A stretch of DNA of 64,000 nt, taken from positions 496,001 to 560,000 of the forward strand of contig NZ_JAAQYM010000005.1 of NCBI RefSeq assembly GCF_012986595.1, in the 5' to 3' direction. Positions 26,399-34,387 of the stretch are shown one piece after another. The translations under genes were made by a program, and so were the position numbers. The stretch is from Pseudomonas koreensis (GTDB lineage Bacteria > Pseudomonadota > Gammaproteobacteria > Pseudomonadales > Pseudomonadaceae). The notes beneath the pieces are model-generated. The model searched no databases. It worked only from the letters and a program-made list of their open reading frames with translations, and was not told the DNA's origin. Position 1 is the stretch's first letter, and every line of letters begins with the position of its first letter.

Positions 26399-26704
26399 AT
26401 GAGCAGCCCCCTGATCGTTCTACTGGACTTGGCAGAATTCTGTGAGGCGGCCGATCTGTCGGACGTCTACGTGATCGAAATCGTCGAACACGGCATACTC
26501 GAACCTCAGGGCGCGCAGCCCCGGGAATGGCGTTTCACCGACTACGAACTGAGTCTGGCCAAGCGCGCCGCCAAGTTGCGGCGCGAACTGGAGCTGGAGT
26601 GGGAGGGGGTGGCGCTGGCGTTGAATCTGCTGGAAGAAGTGCAGGCGCTACGGGCCGAGAACCGCATGCTGCGTCAGCGGTTGGGACGCTTGGTGGTCGA
26701 ATAG
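26399..26704 (+). CDS. cbpM: CbpA modulator CbpM
   Basis: 101-residue MerR-like helical protein that binds the CbpA J-domain and blocks both its DnaK co-chaperone and DNA-binding activities. The pattern A-E-F-C-E-A-A-D-L ... V-E-H-G-I-L-E-P-Q-G and the C-terminal coiled coil (L-L-E-E-V-Q-A-L-R-A-E-N-R-M-L-R-Q-R-L) fit the family. Co-transcribed with cbpA. Confidence 0.92.
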   Translation: MSSPLIVLLDLAEFCEAADLSDVYVIEIVEHGILEPQGAQPREWRFTDYELSLAKRAAKLRRELELEWEGVALALNLLEEVQALRAENRMLRQRLGRLVVE

Positions 26705-26728
26705 GTTCTTGGTGGTATTGGCCGGCCT

Positions 26729-26795
26729 CATCGCTTGCAAGCCAGCTCCCACAGGGCAATGCGATCAAATGTGGGAGCTGGCTTGCCAGCGATAA
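26729..26795. repeat. REP doublet, GTGGGAGCTGGCTTGCCAGCGAT variant
   Basis: Inverted pair ATCGCTTGCAAGCCAGCTCC / GTGGGAGCTGGCTTGCCAGC between convergent cbpM and histidine kinase genes. Confidence 0.88.
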
Positions 26796-26816
26796 ATTCA
26801 CCGCAGATTTCCCTAC

Positions 26817-27944
26817 TTAAACCTTTCTCGGCAACACCACACTGAACAATGTCCCGTCAGTCTCGCTCGAGCTGACTTCGATCGTCCCGCCATGGGCGTT
26901 CACCACTTCCTTGACGATGAACAGGCCCAGCCCGAGGCTGGTCGACGGCTGCCCGAGCTCTTCGTCGGCGCTGCGTACCAGCGGGTCGAAGATCGTGCCG
27001 ATTGCCTCTTCGGGAATCGGTGTGCCGAAGTTATGCACCGTCAGGCAGACGTTATCGACGTTGCCACCGAGGTGGATGTTCACCTCGCGCTGGTTCGCGC
27101 CGTGCTGCAAGGCATTGCCGATCAGGTTTTGCAGAAGTTGATCGATCCTGCCGGCGTCCCAGGTGCCTTGGGTATCACCCTCGACCGTCAGCGTCGGATG
27201 GTACTGGGGGTTGCCGGCACAAGCCTCGGCGATTGCCGCCCGTGCAGCGTTGGCCATGTCCATCGGCACCGGCTCGATCGGCAAGCTGCGGCCCAGGCGA
27301 CTGCGCACCAGCTCGAGCAAGTCACCGACCATCGACGCCATGTGTCGCGCGCCACGCTTGATGTGCAGGGCGCAGGCCAGGGCATCGCCCTCGAGGCTGG
27401 ATTTGCGCAGCAACAGTTCGGTGGACATGCTCACCGCCTGCAGGGGCGCGCGCAGGTCATGGCCGAGGATCGCGAGGAAGATGTCCCGCGAGCGGTTGAC
27501 CTGTTCGGCATAGGCGGCGGTCGATTCGGCGAGCGCTTCGTCGATGGCTTCGTTGAAACGGATCATGTCCTGGAAATAGGCCTTGTCCGGCGATTCGAGG
27601 CTGTCGACCCACAGACGGATGACGCAGGCGCGCAGATGACGGAACTCGCTGGTCATCTGCACCAGATCAAACCCCACGGTGTGGCGCAGCTCGCCATGGC
27701 TGGCGCCGGCTTCGTCAAGGCTCGGCGTCTTTTCCGGGCCTTCGCCTTTGGCTTTGGCGGCTTGCTCAGCAGGGGTTTGCGGCTTGTTCATGTCACGGGC
27801 GGCAGCCCGCAGGATGGCGCTGGCGTGATCGCGCAGGGCCGTGGAGTCCAGATAGTCGGCGGCCGGCGTGATGGTCGCGGCGAACTGTTCCCACTCATCG
27901 ACGATAGGCTCGATATTGGCCAGGATGAACTCGGATAGACGCAT
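26817..27944 (-). CDS. Soluble sensor histidine kinase with RsbRD-like N-terminus
   Basis: 375 residues with no membrane segment. Residues ~1-150 are helical (I-V-D-E-W-E-Q-F-A near 14-22, then a later S-T-A-A-Y) and resemble the RsbRD N-terminal domain found on stress-signalling proteins. His162 sits in L-A-I-L-G-H-D-L-R-A-P-L, the phospho-acceptor box. The ATPase has N-box L-I-G-N-A-L-Q-H-G, a degenerate G1 region (F-G-T-P-I) and G2 G-L-G-L-F-I-V-K-E. No response regulator gene is adjacent. The start at 27944 has CAGGAAC upstream; an earlier in-frame start (28067) reads through a terminator and is rejected. Confidence 0.85.
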   Translation of the reverse strand: MRLSEFILANIEPIVDEWEQFAATITPAADYLDSTALRDHASAILRAAARDMNKPQTPAEQAAKAKGEGPEKTPSLDEAGASHGELRHTVGFDLVQMTSEFRHLRACVIRLWVDSLESPDKAYFQDMIRFNEAIDEALAESTAAYAEQVNRSRDIFLAILGHDLRAPLQAVSMSTELLLRKSSLEGDALACALHIKRGARHMASMVGDLLELVRSRLGRSLPIEPVPMDMANAARAAIAEACAGNPQYHPTLTVEGDTQGTWDAGRIDQLLQNLIGNALQHGANQREVNIHLGGNVDNVCLTVHNFGTPIPEEAIGTIFDPLVRSADEELGQPSTSLGLGLFIVKEVVNAHGGTIEVSSSETDGTLFSVVLPRKV

Positions 27945-28037
27945 GGGCAGTTCCTGAAAAGAGGTGGAGCGAATCGAATAGTAGACCCTTTGACGAGAAA
28001 TACACGACCGTTTGTGCAGTGGTTTGATACCGCCACG

Positions 28038-28083
28038 AAAAAGGCCCCGAGACGGTGCGCAAGGCACGGCCCGGGGCCTTTTT
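28038..28083. terminator. Intrinsic terminator after ureC
   Basis: AAAAAGGCCCCG ... CGGGGCCTTTTT, a long GC stem with A- and T-runs, 18 bases after the ureC stop. It ends the urt-ure operon. Confidence 0.85.
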
Positions 28084-28100
28084 ACCGCGTGTCGGCTGCG

Positions 28101-29801
28101 TCAGAACAGGAAATAACGCTGGGCCATGGGCAGGGTTTCCGCCGGTTCGCACCACAGCAGCACGCCGTCGGCCTTGACCTGATAGGTCTGCGGATCGACG
28201 TCGATGTTCGGCAGATAGTCGTTGTGGATCAGGTCGGTTTTCTGCACCTCGCGGCAGCCTTTGACCACGCCGATTTTCTTCTTCAGCCCCAGCGCTTCGG
28301 GCAACCCGGCCTCGTGTGCCGCCTGGCTGATGAAGGTCAGGCTGGTGGCGTGCAGTGAGCCGCCGTAGCTGGCGAACATGGGGCGGTAGTGCACCGGTTG
28401 CGGGGTCGGAATCGAAGCGTTGGCATCGCCCATCAGGCTGGCGGCAATCGCGCCGCCCTTGAGAATCAGCGTCGGTTTCACGCCGAAAAACGCCGGACGC
28501 CAGAGCACCAGATCCGCCCATTTACCGACTTCGATCGATCCTACCTCGTGGCTGATGCCGTGGGTGATTGCCGGGTTGATGGTGTACTTGGCGATGTAGC
28601 GTTTGGCGCGGAAGTTGTCGTTGCCTTCGCCATCCTGCGGTAGCGGGCCGCGCTGTTTTTTCATCTTGTCGGCGGTCTGCCAGGTGCGCGTGATGACTTC
28701 GCCGACGCGGCCCATGGCCTGGCTGTCGGAGCTGATCATCGAGAAGGCGCCAAGGTCGTGAAGGATGTCTTCAGCGGCAATCGTCTCGCGGCGGATGCGG
28801 CTTTCGGCAAACGCCACGTCTTCGGCGATGCTCGGGTCGAGGTGGTGGCAGACCATCAGCATGTCGAGGTGTTCGTCGATGGTGTTGCGGGTGAACGGCC
28901 GGGTCGGGTTGGTCGAGCTCGGCAATACGTTAGGGAAGCCGCAGGCCTTGATGATGTCCGGCGCATGCCCGCCACCGGCACCTTCGGTGTGATAGGTGTG
29001 GATGGTGCGGCCCTTGAACGCACCGAGGGTGGTTTCGACAAAACCAGACTCGTTGAGGGTGTCGGTGTGGATCGCCACCTGCACGTCGTACTGGTCGGCG
29101 ACGCTCAGGCAGTTGTCGATGCTCGCCGGGGTGGTGCCCCAGTCTTCATGCAACTTGAGGCCGATGGCCCCGGCCTTGACCTGTTCGATCAGCGGCTCCG
29201 GCAGGCTGGCGTTGCCCTTGCCGGTGAGGCCGATGTTCATCGGGAAGGCATCAGCGGCCTGGAGCATGCGCGCCAGGTGCCACGGCCCGGAGGTGCAGGT
29301 GGTGGCGTTGGTGCCGGTGGCAGGTCCCGTGCCGCCGCCGATCATGGTGGTGACGCCGCTCATCAGCGCTTCTTCGATCTGCTGCGGGCAGATGAAGTGG
29401 ATGTGGGTGTCGATGCCGCCCGCGGTGAGGATCATGCCTTCACCGGCGATCACTTCGGTGCTGGCGCCGATGGCGATGGTCACGTTGGGCTGCACGTCCG
29501 GGTTGCCGGCCTTGCCGATCGCGGCGATGCGCCCGTCCTTGAGGCCGACGTCGGCTTTGACGATGCCCCAGTGGTCGATGATCAGCGCGTTGGTGATCAG
29601 GGTGTCGACCACTTCGGCGGCGAGCAGCTGGCTCTGACCCTGGCCGTCACGGATGACTTTGCCGCCGCCGAATTTCACTTCTTCGCCGTAGGTGGTGAAG
29701 TCCTTTTCGACTTCGATCCACAGCTCGGTGTCCGCCAGGCGTACCTTGTCGCCGACGGTGGGGCCGAACATGTCGGCGTAGGCTTGCCGGGAAATCTTCA
29801 T
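28101..29801 (-). CDS. ureC: Urease alpha (catalytic) subunit
   Basis: 566 residues, full length. It hydrolyses urea to ammonia and carbamate at a dinickel centre. Ligands are all present: His133 and His135 (D-T-H-I-H), the carbamylated Lys216 (G-L-K-L-H-E-D), His245 (A-I-H-T-D), His271 (Y-H-T-E-G-A-G-G-G-H) and Asp359 (S-S-D-S-Q-A-M-G). Catalytic His319 lies in V-C-H-H-L-D on the mobile flap. Numbers are one below those of Klebsiella urease. The start at 29801 follows a GGAATTGAA box. It is the last gene of the operon and separated from ureB by a REP doublet. Confidence 0.97.
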   Translation of the reverse strand: MKISRQAYADMFGPTVGDKVRLADTELWIEVEKDFTTYGEEVKFGGGKVIRDGQGQSQLLAAEVVDTLITNALIIDHWGIVKADVGLKDGRIAAIGKAGNPDVQPNVTIAIGASTEVIAGEGMILTAGGIDTHIHFICPQQIEEALMSGVTTMIGGGTGPATGTNATTCTSGPWHLARMLQAADAFPMNIGLTGKGNASLPEPLIEQVKAGAIGLKLHEDWGTTPASIDNCLSVADQYDVQVAIHTDTLNESGFVETTLGAFKGRTIHTYHTEGAGGGHAPDIIKACGFPNVLPSSTNPTRPFTRNTIDEHLDMLMVCHHLDPSIAEDVAFAESRIRRETIAAEDILHDLGAFSMISSDSQAMGRVGEVITRTWQTADKMKKQRGPLPQDGEGNDNFRAKRYIAKYTINPAITHGISHEVGSIEVGKWADLVLWRPAFFGVKPTLILKGGAIAASLMGDANASIPTPQPVHYRPMFASYGGSLHATSLTFISQAAHEAGLPEALGLKKKIGVVKGCREVQKTDLIHNDYLPNIDVDPQTYQVKADGVLLWCEPAETLPMAQRYFLF

Positions 29802-29823
29802 TTCAATTCCTTGCACAAATGTA

Positions 29824-29957
29824 TTGTGGCGAGGGAGCTTGCTCCCGCTGGGCTGCGCAGCAGCCCCACAACCTGCCAATAATTTCTTTCATACACACCG
29901 CGTCCCCGGGTTTGCGAGTGCTACGCACTCAAGCGGGAGCAAGCTCCCTCGCCACAG
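29824..29957. repeat. REP doublet between ureB and ureC
   Basis: TGTGGCGAGGGAGCTTGCTC and its complement enclose ~85 bases. It lies inside the urease operon, so it may set the ureC/ureB message ratio. Confidence 0.88.
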
Positions 29958-29970
29958 GCTTGTGTGCGTC

Positions 29971-30279
29971 TCAGTCGAGATCACCCATGACCCGCCCGGC
30001 AAACCCGAACACCCGCCGAAGCCCGGCGTACTCCACCAGCTCGACCTCGCGGCTCTGCCCCGGCTCGAAGCGCACGGCGGTGCCGGCCGGGATGTTCAGG
30101 CGCATGCCGCGGCTGGCGGCGCGGTCAAAGGTCAGCGCGTCATTGGTTTCGAAAAAGTGGTAGTGCGAGCCGACCTGGATCGGCCGGTCGCCACTGTTGG
30201 CGACTTTCAGGCTGACGGTGCGGCGGCCGACATTCAGCTCGATGTCGCCGGGCTGGATCTGGTACTGGCCGGGAATCAT
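29971..30279 (-). CDS. ureB: Urease beta subunit
   Basis: 102 residues, structural subunit. The opening M-I-P-G-Q-Y and the motifs V-A-N-S-G-D-R-P-I-Q-V-G-S-H-Y-H-F-F-E and R-L-N-I-P-A-G-T-A-V-R-F-E-P-G are invariant in UreB. Its start overlaps the preceding acetyltransferase stop by four bases. Confidence 0.96.
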   Translation of the reverse strand: MIPGQYQIQPGDIELNVGRRTVSLKVANSGDRPIQVGSHYHFFETNDALTFDRAASRGMRLNIPAGTAVRFEPGQSREVELVEYAGLRRVFGFAGRVMGDLD

Positions 30280-30812
30280 GGCCGGGCTCCTTGCAGAATC
30301 TTGTAGTAGAGGGCGGTCGGTCGATAAGTGCCGTGAGGGTCGCAGGCGTAGTCGGGGATTTCCCCGGCGCGGGTGTAACCCAGGGCTTTATAGAAATCTT
30401 CGGCGGGGGAGCCGGCCTCGGTGTCGAGGTAGAGCATGCCGCGCTTGTGCTTGGCCGCTTCGAGCTCCAGCGCAGTCATCAGTTGTTGACCGAGGCCGCG
30501 CCGGCGCGCCTGTTCGCGCACCAGCAGTTTTTGCACTTCGGCGCGATTGAGGCCGTTGGCCTTCTGGCACAGGCCCAACTGCACACTGGCCTGCACCTGT
30601 TCATCCTTGACCACCACCCAGAGCAACACGCTGCCCTTGTTCACTTGTTGCTGCACCTCATCGAAATAGGCGCGGGCCTGCGCGGCATCGAGGTCGGCCA
30701 TGAAGCCGACGCTGGCGCCATAGCCCACGGCATCCAGCAGCAGGTCAATCAGGCCCTGACGATAGTGCGCAAAACTTTCTGCATTGACGCGTCGCAGTTG
30801 GGCGGGGTTCAT
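30276..30812 (-). CDS. GNAT-family N-acetyltransferase in the urease operon
   Basis: 178 residues with the GNAT acetyl-CoA loop R-R-R-G-L-G-Q-Q-L (~residue 108) and a C-terminal Y-K-A-L-G-Y-T motif. Substrate unknown. It overlaps ureB by four bases and follows the other acetyltransferase by six, so it is embedded in the operon between ureA and ureB. It is not closely similar to its neighbour, so it is not a simple tandem duplicate. Confidence 0.85.
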   Translation of the reverse strand: MNPAQLRRVNAESFAHYRQGLIDLLLDAVGYGASVGFMADLDAAQARAYFDEVQQQVNKGSVLLWVVVKDEQVQASVQLGLCQKANGLNRAEVQKLLVREQARRRGLGQQLMTALELEAAKHKRGMLYLDTEAGSPAEDFYKALGYTRAGEIPDYACDPHGTYRPTALYYKILQGARP

Positions 30813-30818
30813 CGCGTG

Positions 30819-31352
30819 TCACTCCTTGTTGGCGACCGGCGGCTGTGCGCCAGGATTAAGGGTCAGTTGCATGAACGTCAGGTCGAGCCAGCGGCCGAAC
30901 TTGGTGCCGACCTGCGGCATTTGCCCGGTGATGCTGAAACCGGCGCGTTCGTGCAGACGAATGGAAGCGGCGTTGCCACTCTCAATGGCGGCGACCATCA
31001 CGTGCTTGTCGCAGGCCTTCGCCCGTTCGATCAGCACGCTCATCAATTGCGGGCCAAGGCCATTGCCGCGCTGGTCGCTGCGCACGTAGACCGAGTGCTC
31101 GACGGTGTGGCGGAAACCGTCGAACGGCCGCCAGTCACCGAATGAAGCGTAGCCGAGCACTGCATTGTCGCCGTCGACGATCACCAGAATCGGGTAGGCC
31201 TGAGCCTGGCGTGCGCTGAACCATGCCTGACGGTTGCCGAGATCGACCGCCGATTCGTTCCAGATCGCCGTGGTGTTGAGCACCGCGTCGTTGTAGATGT
31301 CGCGGATCGCCGGCAGATCGGCGTGCAGGGCATCGCGAATGGTGTAAGTCAT
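30819..31352 (-). CDS. GNAT acetyltransferase, methionine sulfoximine / phosphinothricin type
   Basis: 177 residues, resembling bacterial Pat/Bar and the P. aeruginosa protein PA4866, which also lies between ureA and ureB and acetylates L-methionine sulfoximine and related glutamate analogues. Motifs include D-I-Y-N-D-A-V, the aromatic F-R-H-T-V-E-H-S-V-Y-V segment, the acetyl-CoA loop Q-R-G-N-G-L-G and N-A-A-S-I-R-L-H-E-R-A-G-F. It could protect glutamine synthetase from such inhibitors, which would suit a nitrogen-scavenging operon. The protective role is inferred. Confidence 0.85.
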   Translation of the reverse strand: MTYTIRDALHADLPAIRDIYNDAVLNTTAIWNESAVDLGNRQAWFSARQAQAYPILVIVDGDNAVLGYASFGDWRPFDGFRHTVEHSVYVRSDQRGNGLGPQLMSVLIERAKACDKHVMVAAIESGNAASIRLHERAGFSITGQMPQVGTKFGRWLDLTFMQLTLNPGAQPPVANKE

Positions 31353-31361
31353 GGCGCGGCC

Positions 31362-31664
31362 TCAGACGATCGGCTGGTGGACGGTGACCAGTTTGGTGCC
31401 GTCGGGGAACGTCGCTTCGACCTGGATCTCCGGGATCATTTCCGGGATGCCTTCCATCACTTGTTCGCGGCTGAGCAGGGTGGTGCCGTAGTGCATCAAC
31501 TCGGCCACGGTCTGGCCATCCCGGGCACCCTCCAGCAGTGCGGCGGAAATGTAGGCCATGGCTTCCGGGTAGTTGAGCTTCACGCCACGGGCCAGTCGGC
31601 GCTCGGCGACGAGGCCGGCGGTGAAGATCAACAGCTTGTCTTTTTCGCGTGGGGTCAGGTCCAT
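31362..31664 (-). CDS. ureA: Urease gamma subunit
   Basis: 100 residues, standard length. It starts M-D-L-T-P-R-E-K-D-K-L-L-I-F-T-A and ends with the gamma-subunit tail P-D-G-T-K-L-V-T-V-H-Q-P-I-V. Nine bases separate it from the acetyltransferase gene downstream. ureD lies upstream across a REP doublet. Confidence 0.97.
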   Translation of the reverse strand: MDLTPREKDKLLIFTAGLVAERRLARGVKLNYPEAMAYISAALLEGARDGQTVAELMHYGTTLLSREQVMEGIPEMIPEIQVEATFPDGTKLVTVHQPIV

Positions 31665-31707
31665 TTGTTTTTCAAATCTCGGCAGAAGAACGTTAAGTCG
31701 TACACCG

Positions 31708-31793
31708 TGTAGGAGCTGCCGCAGGCTGCGATCTTTTGATCTTGCTTCTGGATATCAAAATCAAAAGATCGCAGCCTGCGGCAGCTCCTACAC
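31708..31793. repeat. REP doublet between ureD and ureA
   Basis: TGTAGGAGCTGCCGCAGGCT and its complement with an AT-rich centre, inside the operon. Confidence 0.9.
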
Positions 31794-31815
31794 GGGATTA
31801 CAGGGGGAATGCATT

Positions 31816-32655
31816 TCAGGTATTCCAGATTCGTGGTGGCTGGGCCTCGCGGCCGAGCAGGGCCGGGCGCAGCAGGCGCCACAGGTCGATCAGCCAGGCG
31901 CGGGCCAGCAGTGCCTCGTTCGCCAGACAGCGGGCCACCAACAGCCCCGGCAACTGGGTCAGATCGCCGCGTACCTCATGGCCCAGCGAGCGACAACGCT
32001 CCAGCAGTTCGGCGTCGATTTCACCGGTCACCAGCAGGGTCGCGAACACCGGGTGGCCATCCAGGCCAATGGGCGAATCGAGCAGGCCGTCATTACCGCT
32101 GAGGCGCTGGCGCTCATGCCAGAGCAAGCGGCCGTCGCGGCGAATATCCAGGTGCGCCTGGAAATGTCCGAGGTCGAAGCGCTCGCCACTGGCCGGGCGA
32201 CCCAGCGCCACCACGTCCCAGTAGAACAGCCGTGCATCGCCCTCAAGCTCGATCGCGGTGGTGAGCTCAGCCTGGGCGGCGCTGTAGACGATGGTTTCCT
32301 GCGGCAGCCATTCGAGCGTCGCGCCGGCCGCCACTTTCAGGTCGAGCCGCTGATACGCCGGCCCTGCCGCGCGATACCACTTGGCCGCGCCGGGGCTGGT
32401 GATCTGCGCCCAGGCGTCTGGTTCGACGCGGGCGCTGATGTTCAGCCGGTCACCGCCGGCGATCCCGCCCGGTGGGTGAACGATGATGTGCTGGCAGACC
32501 TCGGGGCCTTCGGCATACAGGTGCTTTTGCACCCGCAGCGGACCGAGATGGCGGCGCTGAACCGGGCGCGTGCAGTCGCCGAAGCGCGCGTAGGCCAGCT
32601 CCAGCTCGGCGTGCCAGCTCGGGGTAAACAGGGCAGGTGAAACAGTCGAATTCAT
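31816..32655 (-). CDS. ureD: Urease accessory protein UreD
   Basis: 279-residue scaffold (UreH/UreD) that docks UreF-UreG onto apo-urease. H-P-P-G-G-I-A-G-G-D near residue 65, the region T-S-P-G-A-A-K-W-Y-R near 93, and L-E-W-L-P-Q-E-T near 118 are conserved. The gap to urtE is only 43-44 bases with no terminator, so transport and urease genes are probably one transcript. Confidence 0.94.
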   Translation of the reverse strand: MNSTVSPALFTPSWHAELELAYARFGDCTRPVQRRHLGPLRVQKHLYAEGPEVCQHIIVHPPGGIAGGDRLNISARVEPDAWAQITSPGAAKWYRAAGPAYQRLDLKVAAGATLEWLPQETIVYSAAQAELTTAIELEGDARLFYWDVVALGRPASGERFDLGHFQAHLDIRRDGRLLWHERQRLSGNDGLLDSPIGLDGHPVFATLLVTGEIDAELLERCRSLGHEVRGDLTQLPGLLVARCLANEALLARAWLIDLWRLLRPALLGREAQPPRIWNT

Positions 32656-32698
32656 GGTTTGTAATTATCGTTAGGAAGCTACAGATTAGTTCGTTGTA

Positions 32699-33397
32699 CT
32701 AGATCGTTACCAGCCCGCGCACACCCTCGGCCTCCATATTTTCACCGCGACCCTGCTGCACGATCTCGCCCCGGGACATCACCAGATACTGATCGGCCAG
32801 TTCGGCGGCGAAGTCGTAGAACTGCTCCACCAGCAAAATCGCCATGTCGCCACGGGCCGCGAGTGTCTTGATCACCGCGCCGATCTCCTTGATCACCGAC
32901 GGCTGGATGCCTTCGGTGGGTTCGTCGAGGATCAGCAAGCGCGGGCGGCTGGCCAGTGCGCGACCGATCGCCAGTTGCTGTTGCTGACCGCCGGAGAGAT
33001 CGCCACCGCGACGCTGCTTCATTTGTAGCAGCACCGGAAACAATTCGTAGATGAAACTTGGCACTTCTTTGGCTTCACTGCCGGGAAACCGTGACAGACC
33101 CATCAGCAGGTTTTCTTCCACGGTCAGCCGGCCGAAGATTTCCCGGCCCTGTGGCACATAGGCAATACCAGCGTGCACGCGCTGGTGCGGCTTGAGCGTG
33201 GTGATCGGTTGGCCCTCCCAGTTCACCGCACCTTCCTTGGCCGGCAACAGGCCCATCAGGCATTTGAGCAGGGTGGTCTTGCCCACGCCGTTACGGCCAA
33301 GCAGGCAGGTGACTTCGCCGACCTTCACGTCAAAGCTCAGGCCACGCAGGATGTGGCTACCACCGTAGTATTGGTGCAGCTTGTCGACTTGCAGCAT
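32699..33397 (-). CDS. urtE: Urea ABC transporter ATPase UrtE
   Basis: 232 residues. Walker A is the UrtE-typical G-R-N-G-V-G-K-T-T; it is followed by Y-V-P-Q-G-R-E-I-F, signature L-S-G-G-Q-Q-Q and Walker B L-L-I-L-D-E-P-T-E-G-I-Q-P-S. The GIQPS extension distinguishes UrtE from LivF. The ATG at 33397 is preferred over a TTG two codons earlier. A REP doublet separates it from urtD. Confidence 0.94.
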   Translation of the reverse strand: MLQVDKLHQYYGGSHILRGLSFDVKVGEVTCLLGRNGVGKTTLLKCLMGLLPAKEGAVNWEGQPITTLKPHQRVHAGIAYVPQGREIFGRLTVEENLLMGLSRFPGSEAKEVPSFIYELFPVLLQMKQRRGGDLSGGQQQQLAIGRALASRPRLLILDEPTEGIQPSVIKEIGAVIKTLAARGDMAILLVEQFYDFAAELADQYLVMSRGEIVQQGRGENMEAEGVRGLVTI

Positions 33398-33419
33398 TCT
33401 CAAAATCTCCTCAAATCCC

Positions 33420-33507
33420 TGTGTAGGAGCTGCCGCAGGCTGCGATCTTTTGATCTTGTTTTTAAGATCAAGATCAAAAGATCGCAGCCTGCGGCAGCTC
33501 CTACAGG
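33420..33507. repeat. REP doublet between urtD and urtE
   Basis: TGTAGGAGCTGCCGCAGGCT and complement, long stem, inside the operon. Confidence 0.9.
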
Positions 33508-33517
33508 GGATGGATCG

Positions 33518-34387
33518 TCAGCGGCCGAGGTAGACCTCGATCACCCGCTCGTTTTCCTGCACCTGTTCCAGCGACCCTTCGGCCAGCACGCTGCCCTGAT
33601 GCAGCACCGTTACGTGGTCGGCGATCGAGCCGACAAAGCCCATGTCGTGCTCCACCACCATCAGCGAATGCTTGCCGGCCAGCGACTTGAACAGCTCGGC
33701 GGTGAATTCGGTTTCGGCATCGGTCATGCCCGCCACCGGTTCGTCGAGCAGCAACAGTTGCGGGTCCTGCATCAGCAGCATGCCGATTTCCAGAAACTGC
33801 TTCTGGCCGTGGGACAGCAAGCCCGCCGGGCGATTGACTGAAGAGGTGAGGCGAATGGTTTCCAGCACTTCGCTGATGCGATCACGCTGCTCACCGCTCA
33901 AGCGTGCACGCAAGCTGGCCCACACCGACTTGTCGGTTTTCTGCGCCAGCTCCAGGTTTTCAAACACGCTGAGGGCTTCGAACACCGTAGGCTTCTGGAA
34001 CTTGCGCCCGATCCCGGCCTGGGCGATCTGCACTTCGCTCATCTGCGTCAGGTCGAGGGTTTCGCCGAACCAGGCCTTGCCGTGGCTGGGGCGAGTCTTG
34101 CCGGTGATCACGTCCATCAGCGTGGTCTTGCCCGCGCCGTTGGGGCCGATGATGCAGCGCAATTCGCCGACGCCGATGTACAGGTTCAGATCGTTCAGGG
34201 CGCGGAAGCCGTCGAAGCTGACGCTGATGTCTTCCAGGGTCAGGATCGTGCCGTGCCGGGTGTCGAGACCCGGGCCGACCCGTTGGCCGAGGCCGATGGA
34301 ATCGCGGCTGGTGCCTTCATCCTTGTTCGGTTCGACGGGAAAGAACGCCGGTTCCAGCATGAATTCAGCCGTTGCTGTCACTCTCAT
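33518..34387 (-). CDS. urtD: Urea ABC transporter ATPase UrtD
   Basis: 289 residues, with a ~45-residue N-terminal extension before the ATPase fold. Walker A G-P-N-G-A-G-K-T, signature L-S-H-G-Q-K-Q, Walker B L-L-L-L-D-E-P-V-A-G-M-T-D and switch V-V-E-H-D-M are visible. The SHGQ(K/R)Q signature and GMT-D sequence are typical of UrtD. Overlaps urtC by four bases. Confidence 0.95.
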   Translation of the reverse strand: MRVTATAEFMLEPAFFPVEPNKDEGTSRDSIGLGQRVGPGLDTRHGTILTLEDISVSFDGFRALNDLNLYIGVGELRCIIGPNGAGKTTLMDVITGKTRPSHGKAWFGETLDLTQMSEVQIAQAGIGRKFQKPTVFEALSVFENLELAQKTDKSVWASLRARLSGEQRDRISEVLETIRLTSSVNRPAGLLSHGQKQFLEIGMLLMQDPQLLLLDEPVAGMTDAETEFTAELFKSLAGKHSLMVVEHDMGFVGSIADHVTVLHQGSVLAEGSLEQVQENERVIEVYLGR

